Shown here one piece after another: positions 54,399-63,348 of a stretch of 64,000 nt of DNA. Under the pieces are notes generated by a model. The model was not told the DNA's origin, did no database searches, and saw only the letters and a program-made list of their open reading frames with translations. The stretch lies in contig OZ241343.1 in assembly GCA_965200505.1 (NCBI GenBank), positions 1-64,000 on the forward strand, in the 5' to 3' direction. The position numbers and the translations under genes are program-made. Numbering within the stretch: the first letter of the stretch is position 1; each line of letters starts with the position of its first letter. The DNA comes from VXNE01 sp965200505 (lineage in GTDB: Bacteria; Pseudomonadota; Gammaproteobacteria; Pseudomonadales; Azotimanducaceae).

Positions 54399-57356
54399 TC
54401 AACACTCGCTAGTAGTGCCATCTGACCAGTAGAACGTTCCCGGCCCTCGTTGCCCATTGGTGTATGAACGCCAACAGCCCCGCTTCTCACCGTCCGCGTT
54501 GTAGGCTCCCGACTCGCCGTTTAGCACCCCCGCCGAGTATGTGCTGAAAGAGGAATCGCCGTCAGACCAGAAAAACCACCAAACGCCTTCCTTTTGCGCG
54601 TTTTGGTACTTACCCCAACTGCCGCGGGGCTCACCGTCCGCGTTGTAGGCTCCCGACTCGCCGTTTAGCACCCCCGCCGAGTATGTGCTGAAAGAGGAAT
54701 CGCCGTCAGACCAGAAAAACCACCAAACGCCTTCCTTTTGCGCGTTTTGGTACTTACCCCAACTGCCGCGGGGCTCACCGTCCGCGTTGTAGGCTCCCGA
54801 CTCGCCGTTTAGCACCCCCGCCGAGTATGTGCTGAAAGAGGAATCGCCGTCGCTCCAAACGCAGACCCATTTGCCCTCTCGCGGGCCGTACTCCCCGTCC
54901 CTGTCGCCGTTGCAACCCACCTCGACGCCGTCAGTGTTAGGCGCGGGCGGAAAGTCAGGAAGTTTTGGGTGTGTTAGCGAACCGCCGCCCGGCAACTCGA
55001 ATTCGTCGGGATCATCTTCGCCGTTACCATCGTCGCCGTCGCCATCGTCGTCTAGGCCATCGTCGTCTAGGCCATCGTCGCCTAGGCCATCGTCGCCGTT
55101 GTCAATGACCAGCGTTTTCGGGCTCTGTATGCCAAGCGGCCCAACCGTGTACCACGCCTCCTTATCGGCACCCAGTTCAGCCCAGCGGCAGGTTTCGCGG
55201 CCTTGGTAGGTTACTTTCGCGTAGTTTTCTCGGCAGGAACCGTCGGTTTGGAAGTAATCCAAAGAGTAGTACAGGCAGTAGTTGGCACCTTGACTGCCCA
55301 AGTCTGGGTTGCTCACTTGGCGCGAACCAGCGTAGCAGCTCGGTTCCACAAGCGAACTCCAAACGCAAGTTGAAGTCTTTTCGTCAACGTAGAACTTATC
55401 GTAGCCGTCGCCGCAGGCGGCGGTGCCGCCAGTGTCGCCGCTGCCTAGCGTTTCAACATCCGCTTCGCCCGTGTAAACGTCTTCCAACCCGTCATTGTCT
55501 AACGCTGCGGCATCGCGTTGGTTGTGGTCGCCCTCGTCCACAAGCTCAGACAACGCCCCGCGTTTGTCGCCGTCAACGCCATTGGTGGCCGCTTCGCGCT
55601 CAACTGCGGCCACGAGGTCCGGGTTGCGTTCGGTAAGTGATTGGCTGATGCCGCGCAAGGCTTCGTAGTACTTTTGTGCCTCTGCCGGCGTTTGCGGCAT
55701 GGTTCGCAACGTCTTGAGCAAACCTATCTGTCGCGCGGCGGCGTTGCTATCAAACAACTTTTGCGACGCGGTCTTGATTGCGTCGTCGACAATGTGATCC
55801 ACAAGGCGCGACGCGGTGCGACTCAGGAAGTCGCCGAAGGAGCGGATTTTCCTGTTGAGGTAGCCTAGACCTAACCACCCCGGCACTATCTCGGTGATAA
55901 CGATGTTGACGCAGCGCCGAAAGGCTGAATTGGCCGCCGAGACTGTGGGGCTGTTTAATGCGTCGCCCACACACACTTTCACCAACTCCTTGTATCCGTC
56001 GCAAAGATCGTCGCCCGCGGTCACGTCGCAGACCACCTCGGCCTGCCCGGTGCGTCGCAACGCATCGTGCGTTGATGGCGCGGTGCCTATTCCCGACGCC
56101 GAGGCTTCGGTTATCGACACGCCGAACATGGAACGTAGGATTGCTTCGGCCTGGGCGTCAGAGTAAGCCATGCTCAAGCCAAGGGTTTCCGCCACGCGCA
56201 CCGAGCGCCCCGGATCAATAGCGCCCGCTTCAACGGTGAGCAACGGATCATCCAAACCTTGATACACGCCTTTAAGCAAGACCTCTAAAACAACGGTGGG
56301 GTAGCCCGCAAGGTTTTCGGGCATGTTCACCCGGCCCAATGTGAAAGTTAGCGGCGCGGTCTCGCCGTCGCCGTCGCGCTCCCGAACGCGCACGGCGAAG
56401 CGCCGCGTTGCGTTGCCTTCGGCAAGTGTCTCCGGCAGGGGCGCGGCAACCAGCAGGCGGCCGCCGCTTACCACTGCCGTTACTTCGATGGTGTCATCAT
56501 CCGCGAACTCGCCGCCACCGGATAAATCCATGAAAAGCAGGTACTCGGCGTCGGGTTCGCCGCCAAGCACTGTCAGAGGCACTGTCGCAAGCGGCGGTAC
56601 GGTGGATGGGCCGTCCGTTGCGATGCTTAGGACGCCTTCGACGTGCAGTTGTAGCGTGTAGTCGCCGGTGCCGCCGCCGTATGACCCGACATAGGCGTAG
56701 TACTCGCCTTGTGTGAGCTCCCGTGCGATGCGGAAGTTGCCGCCTTCGCCGGAATTGTGGTTGCCCGTGAGCTGGCGGCCGTTCGAGTCGTAGAGCCGGC
56801 CCACGGTGTCTAGGCTACCCGTCGTTTCCATCACGACGGCCGTTGTGTCCGGCACCGCGAAGCGGAAGTAGTCAATGTCATTGCCGGGGTCAATGGTGCC
56901 GGCCGTGGCACTCGGCACCGCAACGCAAGTGGCGGACGAGGTGGCGTCGCCGTGGTCGCCGTGGTCGCCGCGCAGTTGTAGCGTGTAGTCGCCGGTGCGG
57001 TTCCCATTGGAATCAACGCGAACGTAGTATGTGCCCGCGCTAAGCTCCCGTGCGATGCGGAAGTTGCCGCCTTCGCCGGAGTTGTGGTTGCCCGTCACTT
57101 GCCGGCCGTTCGAGTCGTAGAACCGGCCCACAGTGTCCAAACTGCCCGTGGTTTCCATTACCACGGCAGTTGTGCGAGACACCGCGAAGCGGAAGTAGTC
57201 AATATCATTGCCGGGGTCAATGGTGCCGGCCGTGGCGCTAGGCAAGGAAAGGCAAGTGGCAGACGAGGTGGCGTCGCCGTGGTCGTCTTGCCCGTGCGCC
57301 ATCGTGGAAGTGAAGGCGGCGGCCGCCAGTGCGAGCGTGGCCAAGGTGCGTTGCAC
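54399..57356 (-). CDS. Secreted PPC-domain protein with MORN-like C-terminal repeats
   Basis: The protein has 985 residues with a GTG start (MQRTLATLALAAAAFTSTMAHGQ). Two PPC domains occupy residues ~20-205. A shared body follows, ~790 residues near-identical to the protein at 1.3-4.0 kb. At AWYT the sequences part. This one continues with a very acidic linker (DDGLGDDGLDDDGLDDDG) and then 48-residue repeats of the MORN/YwqK type (NGESGAYNADGEPRGSWGKY, EGVWWFFWSDGDSSF). It ends CWRSYTNGQRGPGTFYWSDG. It is likely exported, with ligand or membrane contacts made by the repeats. The promoter hexamers of the shared cassette are lost upstream, although the leader GCTTGCCGGGGGGAAGCGG remains. Confidence 0.75.
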   Translation of the reverse strand: MQRTLATLALAAAAFTSTMAHGQDDHGDATSSATCLSLPSATAGTIDPGNDIDYFRFAVSRTTAVVMETTGSLDTVGRFYDSNGRQVTGNHNSGEGGNFRIARELSAGTYYVRVDSNGNRTGDYTLQLRGDHGDHGDATSSATCVAVPSATAGTIDPGNDIDYFRFAVPDTTAVVMETTGSLDTVGRLYDSNGRQLTGNHNSGEGGNFRIARELTQGEYYAYVGSYGGGTGDYTLQLHVEGVLSIATDGPSTVPPLATVPLTVLGGEPDAEYLLFMDLSGGGEFADDDTIEVTAVVSGGRLLVAAPLPETLAEGNATRRFAVRVRERDGDGETAPLTFTLGRVNMPENLAGYPTVVLEVLLKGVYQGLDDPLLTVEAGAIDPGRSVRVAETLGLSMAYSDAQAEAILRSMFGVSITEASASGIGTAPSTHDALRRTGQAEVVCDVTAGDDLCDGYKELVKVCVGDALNSPTVSAANSAFRRCVNIVITEIVPGWLGLGYLNRKIRSFGDFLSRTASRLVDHIVDDAIKTASQKLFDSNAAARQIGLLKTLRTMPQTPAEAQKYYEALRGISQSLTERNPDLVAAVEREAATNGVDGDKRGALSELVDEGDHNQRDAAALDNDGLEDVYTGEADVETLGSGDTGGTAACGDGYDKFYVDEKTSTCVWSSLVEPSCYAGSRQVSNPDLGSQGANYCLYYSLDYFQTDGSCRENYAKVTYQGRETCRWAELGADKEAWYTVGPLGIQSPKTLVIDNGDDGLGDDGLDDDGLDDDGDGDDGNGEDDPDEFELPGGGSLTHPKLPDFPPAPNTDGVEVGCNGDRDGEYGPREGKWVCVWSDGDSSFSTYSAGVLNGESGAYNADGEPRGSWGKYQNAQKEGVWWFFWSDGDSSFSTYSAGVLNGESGAYNADGEPRGSWGKYQNAQKEGVWWFFWSDGDSSFSTYSAGVLNGESGAYNADGEKRGCWRSYTNGQRGPGTFYWSDGTTSEC
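54487..54852 (-). repeat. 144-bp in-frame tandem repeats in the second PPC gene
   Basis: TCACCGTCCGCGTTGTAGG recurs at 54487, 54631 and 54775. Two full 144-bp units (48 codons) and a 78-bp partial unit are identical or nearly so at DNA level. Such identity means recent slippage or unequal crossing-over, so copy number may vary between strains. Confidence 0.85.
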
Positions 57357-57739
57357 GGTTCAAGTCTCCGTATTCGGTTGGCACCGCTTCCCCCCGGCAA
57401 GCGGATTGACGCCGAGACTACGGCGCCGCCGTCGCCATCGCAACCCCGCGAAGCGCCGGTGCCAACTGGCAGGGGCGGTTCCCGTTCCCTTCCACCTTCC
57501 CGTTCGCACTGCGATTGCGGATTCCCAATGTGGAGAACGATGGACATTGCCCGTCGGTTTCCGCCGTTGCAGTTGCGGATTGTTGGCAGGCCATGCGGCC
57601 CACGGGGCGCACCGTAAGGCGCGTGGCGGGGTTTTCGCACCCTGCCCGATCCTTGCATGGCTTGCAGGAAAAGCGCCTTAGACGCGCCCTACGGCGCTTA
57701 GACGCGATGGGGGCGGAAAATCGGCGTTGTGGGCGCGTG
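57357..57739. other. Right-edge spacer of the cluster
   Basis: It begins with the degenerate leader of the cassette (no -35/-10) and ends with a last partial palindromic element near 57645-57690 (GGAAAAGCGCCTTAGACGCG). I see no gene. Confidence 0.4.
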
Positions 57740-58140
57740 GCGTGGCGTCGCCGTACCATGTAGGGGTAGCCGGTTCGATGGCGAGCCGTGGCTAGGCGGC
57801 TTCGCCTTCATTCGTTCGGCCGGGATAGTCCATGTTCCGGCTTTCCAGTCAATCTCACTCCAAGTCGCGCCGCGCACTTCGCCCGAACGGGCGGCCGTGA
57901 GGATGGCGAACTCAAGGGCGAGCTTCGCGGAAACGGAGCCGCGGCCGCCGTTCCGTGGGCGATGGCTTGCGGTACTTCCGCGTAGGGAGGCGCCTTGCGG
58001 TGCCCGCGGTTCCCTTCCGCCTTCGGGCAACGCCGAACCGATGGCTTCAACTGGTTCTGTGGCCGTTCGCCGCGGTCTATAACGATTGGCATAACTTCCC
58101 AATATGCGTCCATAAGCCGTTGATTTGCAACGGACATTCA
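57740..58140 (-). pseudogene. Tyrosine recombinase (phage-type integrase) remnant
   Basis: One minus-strand frame reads SAKLALEFAILTAARSGEVR and GATWSEIDWKAGTWTIPAER, the box I region with the first catalytic Arg. Another frame just upstream reads HRKAPPYAEVPQAIA, which normally precedes box I. They are separated by a frameshift near 57960-57990. The HxxR and Tyr motifs are missing. It may be the integrase that once brought in the cluster or the Mob island. Confidence 0.65.
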
Positions 58141-58473
58141 AGTAAAGCCCGAACTGAAACGTGGGCGTCGCGACTTGGCGACGGTGTGACGTCCTGGGCT
58201 TGCCCTTTTTCTGCAAGGGCGTATGATGCGCCGCATCTCCACCGACTCGGAGATTCGTCAAAATGCAATTTCACCTTGAACTGAGGCTCAAGGCCTCCGG
58301 CTAAGGCATTCGGCCCGCGTCGCCTCTCTTGGGCGCGTGGGTTCCTTGCCGCCGAATCCACCCGGCAGGTGCGTCTGCCCGGGGCCCGAGCGCGGGCTCG
58401 GATGGCGGCTCCCAAACCGAAGTGAGCTGGCGATGCGCGCCATTGCGCCACGCATTGTGTTGGAACGCGAGAC
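58141..58473 (+). other. Leader region of the ABC exporter
   Basis: The last 210 bp before the first ABC gene hold GC-rich arms (CCGCCGAATCCACCCGGC; CCCGGGGCCCGAGCGCGGGC) that could fold into a structured leader. I do not recognise a riboswitch class. No gene is seen. Confidence 0.3.
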
Positions 58474-60291
58474 ATGACGATCGGCAAGGGCCTGTGGGCG
58501 ATCACCCAAGGGCAAAGGCTGCGCTACGGTAGCGCGATGCTGGCGATGGCGGCGACGAACGTCTTCATGTTCGCCGCGCCGCTCATCGGCAAGTACGCCA
58601 TCGACGTGGTTCATTCACGGGACGTGGCGGCCGGCATCCCCGCCTTGGTGGCGCTCACCGAACGCTTCGACACGCAGTCGCCGCACATCGCCCACCTCGC
58701 CCTGTGCGCCGTGGCCAGCGTGGTCTTGACCGCGGCCGGCGGCGTGTTCCTCTACCTGCGGGGGCGGTGGACGGCCATCGCGTCGGAAGCCATTTGTCGC
58801 CGCTTGCGTGAGGAGCTGTTCCGGCGCCTGCACCACGTCCGCGCCGCGTTCTTCGACGGCGCGGACACTGGCGACCTCGTGCAGCGATGCAGTTCCGACG
58901 TGGAAACCGTGCGCGTCTTCCTGTCCGCGGACGTCGTGGAGATGGGCCGCGCCATCCTGCTCATCTGCACGATGCTGCCGATCCTCTTCTGGCTCAACGT
59001 TGAGCTGGCGTGGCTTTCCATCTCGCTGATGCCGTTTCTCGTGGTCGGCGCCTACATCTTCTTTTCCAAGGTGAAGCGCGTGTTCGAGATCACGGACCGC
59101 TCCGAGGGCGCGATGACCACGGTGCTGCAGGAGAACCTCACCGGCATCCGCGTGGTGCGCGCCTTCGGCCGGCAGGATTATGAGATCGGCCGCTTCGGCG
59201 ACAAAATCCGCGCCTTCCGCGAGAACTACTACTGGCTCAGCCGGCTCATGGGCTGGTATTGGGGCATCGCGGACTTCTTCGCCCTCATGCAGATCGGCCT
59301 CGTGCTCATCGCCGGCGGCTTCATGGTGATCGACGGGCGCATCAGCGTGGGCGACTTCTTCGCCTTCACCACTTACGTCAGCATGGCCATCTGGCCGGTG
59401 CGGCAACTTGGGCGCGTGCTGACGGACAGCGGCAAGGCCGTGGTGGCCCTCACGCGCATCGACCACATCCTGATGACGCCGGAGGAAGACGCGGCGCCGG
59501 TGCCGGGCGGCCGTGCCGAAGGCGCCATCCGCATCGACGATCTGCACTTCCACTACGGGGCAGACGAGCCCGTGTTGCGCGGCATCTCCCTCAGCATCGC
59601 CGCTGGGGAGACCATCGGCCTGGTCGGGGCGCCCGGTTCCGGCAAATCGAGCCTCATTCGCGTGTTGCTGGGCCTGTATCCCTATCAGCGCGGTTCCGTG
59701 ACGTTGGACGGACGCGAAATCGACGGCATCGACCGCAAGTGGCTGCGCCGCCAGATCGGCGTGGTGCTGCAGGAGCCGTTTCTGTACTCCAAGAGCGTGG
59801 CGGAGAATCTGCGCGTGGCGCGCGCGGACGCCCCGTTCGACCACTTGGTGGCGGCCGCCAAGGACGCCGCGGTGCATGACGCGATCATCGGCTTCGCCGA
59901 CGGCTACGACGCCTTGGTGGGAGAGCGTGGCGTCACCCTTTCCGGTGGCCAGCGCCAGCGCGTCGCCTTGGCGCGCGCACTGTTGAAGGATCCGCCGGTG
60001 CTGGTGCTGGACGATTCGCTCTCCGCGGTGGACACCGGCACCGAGCGCCTGATCCTGGATGCGCTGGCTCGGCGCCGCGGCCGCCACACCACCATCGTCA
60101 TTGCGCATCGGCTGTCCACCGTCACCCATGCGGACCGCATCTTGGTGCTGGATCGCGGCCGTCTGGTGCAAAGCGGCACCCACGACGCCCTGGCACGGGA
60201 AATCGGCCCGTATCGGCGGCTGTGCGAAATCCAAGGCGAGCTGGACGCCGCCATCGAAGCGGACTTGAGGACCGGCGCGAGCACCGGCTGA
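58474..60291 (+). CDS. ABC exporter half-transporter with degenerate ATPase site (TM287/YheI-like)
   Basis: The protein has 605 residues. Six membrane helices (residues ~20-320) are followed by an ATPase domain: Walker A GAPGSGKSS (~385), signature LSGGQ, Walker B VLVLDDSLSAVD (~510) with Asp in place of the catalytic Glu, and H-loop IVIAHRLST. That substitution marks the non-catalytic side of heterodimeric exporters. The partner gene begins 24 nt downstream. The pair probably exports lipids or drugs. Confidence 0.9.
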   Translation: MTIGKGLWAITQGQRLRYGSAMLAMAATNVFMFAAPLIGKYAIDVVHSRDVAAGIPALVALTERFDTQSPHIAHLALCAVASVVLTAAGGVFLYLRGRWTAIASEAICRRLREELFRRLHHVRAAFFDGADTGDLVQRCSSDVETVRVFLSADVVEMGRAILLICTMLPILFWLNVELAWLSISLMPFLVVGAYIFFSKVKRVFEITDRSEGAMTTVLQENLTGIRVVRAFGRQDYEIGRFGDKIRAFRENYYWLSRLMGWYWGIADFFALMQIGLVLIAGGFMVIDGRISVGDFFAFTTYVSMAIWPVRQLGRVLTDSGKAVVALTRIDHILMTPEEDAAPVPGGRAEGAIRIDDLHFHYGADEPVLRGISLSIAAGETIGLVGAPGSGKSSLIRVLLGLYPYQRGSVTLDGREIDGIDRKWLRRQIGVVLQEPFLYSKSVAENLRVARADAPFDHLVAAAKDAAVHDAIIGFADGYDALVGERGVTLSGGQRQRVALARALLKDPPVLVLDDSLSAVDTGTERLILDALARRRGRHTTIVIAHRLSTVTHADRILVLDRGRLVQSGTHDALAREIGPYRRLCEIQGELDAAIEADLRTGASTG

Positions 60292-60315
60292 CCACGCCGC
60301 GCCGCAGGAACGACC

Positions 60316-62223
60316 ATGAGCCATTACGACGACGACAACTACGAAGACGGCATCGACGAACGCCGCGCCGCGGCGCGGATGCAGACGCACCTGTGGAAAC
60401 GGCTCTTCGGCTATGCGCTGAACCACAAGCGCGACCTGTGGCTGCTGGGCGGCTGCAGCTTGGTGCCGGCGGCGGTGGAAACACTGTATCCGCTCATCAC
60501 CAAGGGTGTGCTGGACGACATCGAGGCCAATGGTGCGGATGCCAACCTGTGGCTGTGGGGCTTCTACTACCTCGTCTGCACGGTTGCCCTTTCCCTCTCC
60601 GTGGGCGGCTTCATCGCCGGCGCCGGCAAGATTCGCTGCTATGTGAGCCACGACATCCGCGCAGACGCCTTCAGGAACCTGCAGCGGCTGTCGTTCTCGT
60701 TCTATGACTACCGGCCGGTGGGTTGGCTGATGGCGCGCATGACCGCGGATTGCGAGCGCCTGTCCAACATCCTCGCGTGGGGCTTCATGGACTTCATCTG
60801 GGGCAGCGCCCTGATGCTTGGCATCACCGGCGCCATGCTGGCCATCAACTGGCAACTGGCGCTGGTGACGCTGGCGGTGCTGCCGGTGCTCTATTGGGTG
60901 TCGCTCAAGTTCCGCCGCCACATTCTGGCAAGCGCCCGCGAAGTGCGCCGCGCCAACTCCCGTATCACGGGCGCCTACAACGAAGCCATCATGGGGGTGC
61001 TCACAAGCAAGGCATTCGTGCGCGAAGATGCCAACTTGGCCGAGTTTCGCGGCCTGACGGGGCGGATGTTCGGCGCCTCGGTGAAGAACATGACCTTGGC
61101 GGCCGCCTACCTCCCCATCGTCACCACGCTGGCGAGCCTCGCCATCGGCATGGTGCTTTTGGTGGGCGGCATGGACGTGTACTACGCGCCATTGACCGTG
61201 GGCACGCTGGTCGCCTTCATGGCCTATGTGCGCCACTTCTTCGACCCGGTGGAAACCCTAGGCCACTGGTTCGCCGAAATGCAGATGGCGCAGGCATCCG
61301 CCGAGCGGGTGCTGAGCCTCGTGGACGCGAAACCGGCGATAGCGGATTCGGAAGACGTGCGCCGCGCCATGGCCACGCAGCGCCATGCCGCCGGGGAACG
61401 GCGCCACATCGCCGCCGATGGCGGGCCGGCGCAGGTGACGAGCATCGAGCTACAGAACGTGGGCTTCGGCTACGACCCGGCGCAACCCGTACTGAAAGGC
61501 ATCAATCTCGAGGCGCGGGCCGGTGAGACCATCGCCTTGGTGGGCCCCACCGGTGGTGGCAAGAGCACCCTCGTCAACATCATCTGCCGGTTCTATGAAC
61601 CGACCGTTGGCCAAGTGCTCATCAATGGCATCGACTACCGCAAACGGAGCTTGGCTTGGCTGCAATCGAACCTCGGCATGGTGATGCAGAGCGCGCACGT
61701 CTTCAGCGGGCCGATTCTGGAGAACATCCGCTATGGACGGCTCGACGCGACGGACGCCGAAACGAAGGAGGCGGCGCGCATCGCCGGCGCCCACGACTTC
61801 ATCACCGCGCTACCGGACGGCTACCAAACGGATGTGGGCGAAGGCGGCGGCCGGCTTTCGGCCGGGCAGAAGCAACTCATCTCCTTCGCCCGCGCCATCC
61901 TCGCCGATCCGCAAGTGTTGGTGATGGACGAGGCCACTTCCTCGGTGGACACCGAGACGGAACGCTTCATCCAGCAGGGCCTGGCACGGGTGCTGGCCGG
62001 CCGCATCGCGTTCATCATCGCCCACCGCCTCTCGACGGTGCGCCACGCCACGCGCATCGTGGTGGTGCATGACGGCGAGATCGTAGAGTGTGGCACCCAC
62101 AAGGAGCTCATCGCGGCACAGGGGCGCTATGCGGCGCTCTACCGCCAACAGAGCCTGCGTGAGGCGACGCGGGGCTGGGCCGCGGTGGAGGCGCAAGCGA
62201 CGGCGATGCCAGATCGAGCGTAG
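60316..62223 (+). CDS. ABC exporter half-transporter, catalytic partner (TM288/YheH-like)
   Basis: The protein has 635 residues. Six helices are followed by an ATPase domain: Walker A GPTGGGKST (~408), signature LSAGQ (Ala in place of Gly), Walker B VLVMDEATSSVDTE with the catalytic Glu (~533), and IIAHRLST. A 35-residue charged N-terminal extension (DDDNYEDGIDERRA) precedes the first helix. The canonical Glu here and Asp in the partner fit one active and one degenerate site. Confidence 0.9.
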   Translation: MSHYDDDNYEDGIDERRAAARMQTHLWKRLFGYALNHKRDLWLLGGCSLVPAAVETLYPLITKGVLDDIEANGADANLWLWGFYYLVCTVALSLSVGGFIAGAGKIRCYVSHDIRADAFRNLQRLSFSFYDYRPVGWLMARMTADCERLSNILAWGFMDFIWGSALMLGITGAMLAINWQLALVTLAVLPVLYWVSLKFRRHILASAREVRRANSRITGAYNEAIMGVLTSKAFVREDANLAEFRGLTGRMFGASVKNMTLAAAYLPIVTTLASLAIGMVLLVGGMDVYYAPLTVGTLVAFMAYVRHFFDPVETLGHWFAEMQMAQASAERVLSLVDAKPAIADSEDVRRAMATQRHAAGERRHIAADGGPAQVTSIELQNVGFGYDPAQPVLKGINLEARAGETIALVGPTGGGKSTLVNIICRFYEPTVGQVLINGIDYRKRSLAWLQSNLGMVMQSAHVFSGPILENIRYGRLDATDAETKEAARIAGAHDFITALPDGYQTDVGEGGGRLSAGQKQLISFARAILADPQVLVMDEATSSVDTETERFIQQGLARVLAGRIAFIIAHRLSTVRHATRIVVVHDGEIVECGTHKELIAAQGRYAALYRQQSLREATRGWAAVEAQATAMPDRA

Positions 62224-62280
62224 CGCCGGAGCGGTCGCGCCGTGCTACAATGCCGGTAAGGAACGAACGATGAGCGCCTA

Positions 62281-63330
62281 ATGCCTAACATCTTCGATTA
62301 CGCGACGAGCGAACTCTCCCAAGACGCGATGATCGCGTGGCTGATGGCGTGTGCGAAGGCGGATGATGCGGCGTTGCGTGAGGTGGGCCAGAGTTTCATC
62401 CGCTTCCTGCTCGAAACATCCTGCAACGGCGTGGAGAGCGCGGTGCTCGACAGCGACGGGAAGCTCCGGCCCTACGATGGCGACGGCGTGGTGTCTGGCG
62501 TCGAAGTATGGAAGCAATACAAGAGCATCGATGTGTATTGCCGCGCCACGATCGACGGTCAACCTGTCACGTTTGTGATCGAAGACAAAATCGACACACT
62601 GCCGCACGGCGACCAATTGGAGCGGTACAAGAAGACGGCCCGGCGAGACCCCAAGGTGCGCTACATCAAACTCATCTATCTGAAAACCGGCATGCCATTC
62701 GACGGAGAATTGGACGACGTTGCAAAGAAGGAATACTGCCCATTCCACGTTCACGACTTAAAGCGCTTCTTGAATGGCGAACCAGCTAACGTCGCTTCGA
62801 GTGACCTGCTCCAGCAGTACCAGACGCACATATCGGAGTTCGCCGACGCACAGGAAGAGGCTGAGTGCGACTGGAACATGGATTGGGGCCCGGTCCAGTA
62901 CAAGTTTGCGAAGGAACTGAAGCAGCGAACCAGGACTAACGCGGGCGAGGTAATCTGGAATTGGCGCAACCGAGGCGGTAGCCATTGGACGCAGTACCGA
63001 TTCTTCGGGCGACATCTGTTTTGGCGAATGGATGCGGGCCGCTGTGACTTGCGCATGATGGCGGAACCCCAAAAAGTAGAGTCCATTAATGTTGATGTTT
63101 ATCAGTGCGGTAAAGCCTTCGAAAAGGCATGTAAGAGCGAAGGATTGGATTGGAAGGGAACTAGAATCTATCCCAACAGTAAGGAAACATCCATTGGTGC
63201 GATACGGTATCCCAATGGACGAAAGATTGGGCGGCATAATATCGGCTCCTTCTTACAATCCATCGCGCAGGTACACGAGCGCTTCTTGCAGGAATTGGCG
63301 CAGATTCGGGCAGACAAAGCCGCTTCCTGA
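62281..63330 (+). CDS. PD-(D/E)XK nuclease superfamily protein (PDDEXK_4)
   Basis: The protein has 349 residues. It begins MPNIFDYATSELSQDAMIAW, typical of the PDDEXK_4 group. The nuclease core is KSIDVYCRATIDGQPVTFVI followed by EDKID (D, E and K of the motif) near residue 100. A C-terminal domain of ~180 residues follows. The group is usually annotated as hypothetical and is sometimes found near restriction or defence genes. A four-codon frame (ATG AGC GCC TAA, 62270-62281) overlaps the start as TAATG, and TACAAT lies at 62246-62251. Confidence 0.8.
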   Translation: MPNIFDYATSELSQDAMIAWLMACAKADDAALREVGQSFIRFLLETSCNGVESAVLDSDGKLRPYDGDGVVSGVEVWKQYKSIDVYCRATIDGQPVTFVIEDKIDTLPHGDQLERYKKTARRDPKVRYIKLIYLKTGMPFDGELDDVAKKEYCPFHVHDLKRFLNGEPANVASSDLLQQYQTHISEFADAQEEAECDWNMDWGPVQYKFAKELKQRTRTNAGEVIWNWRNRGGSHWTQYRFFGRHLFWRMDAGRCDLRMMAEPQKVESINVDVYQCGKAFEKACKSEGLDWKGTRIYPNSKETSIGAIRYPNGRKIGRHNIGSFLQSIAQVHERFLQELAQIRADKAAS

Positions 63331-63348
63331 CCCCGCCCGCCGCTGCAC

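Noticed and set aside
54487..54852. CRISPR-like repeats
   Set aside because: The 144-bp units are tandem, without spacers, and in frame within a protein gene.
58615..61236. An 873-codon open frame antisense to the two ABC genes
   Set aside because: The composition is the typical reverse-complement bias of high-GC genes. It spans two clear transporter genes.
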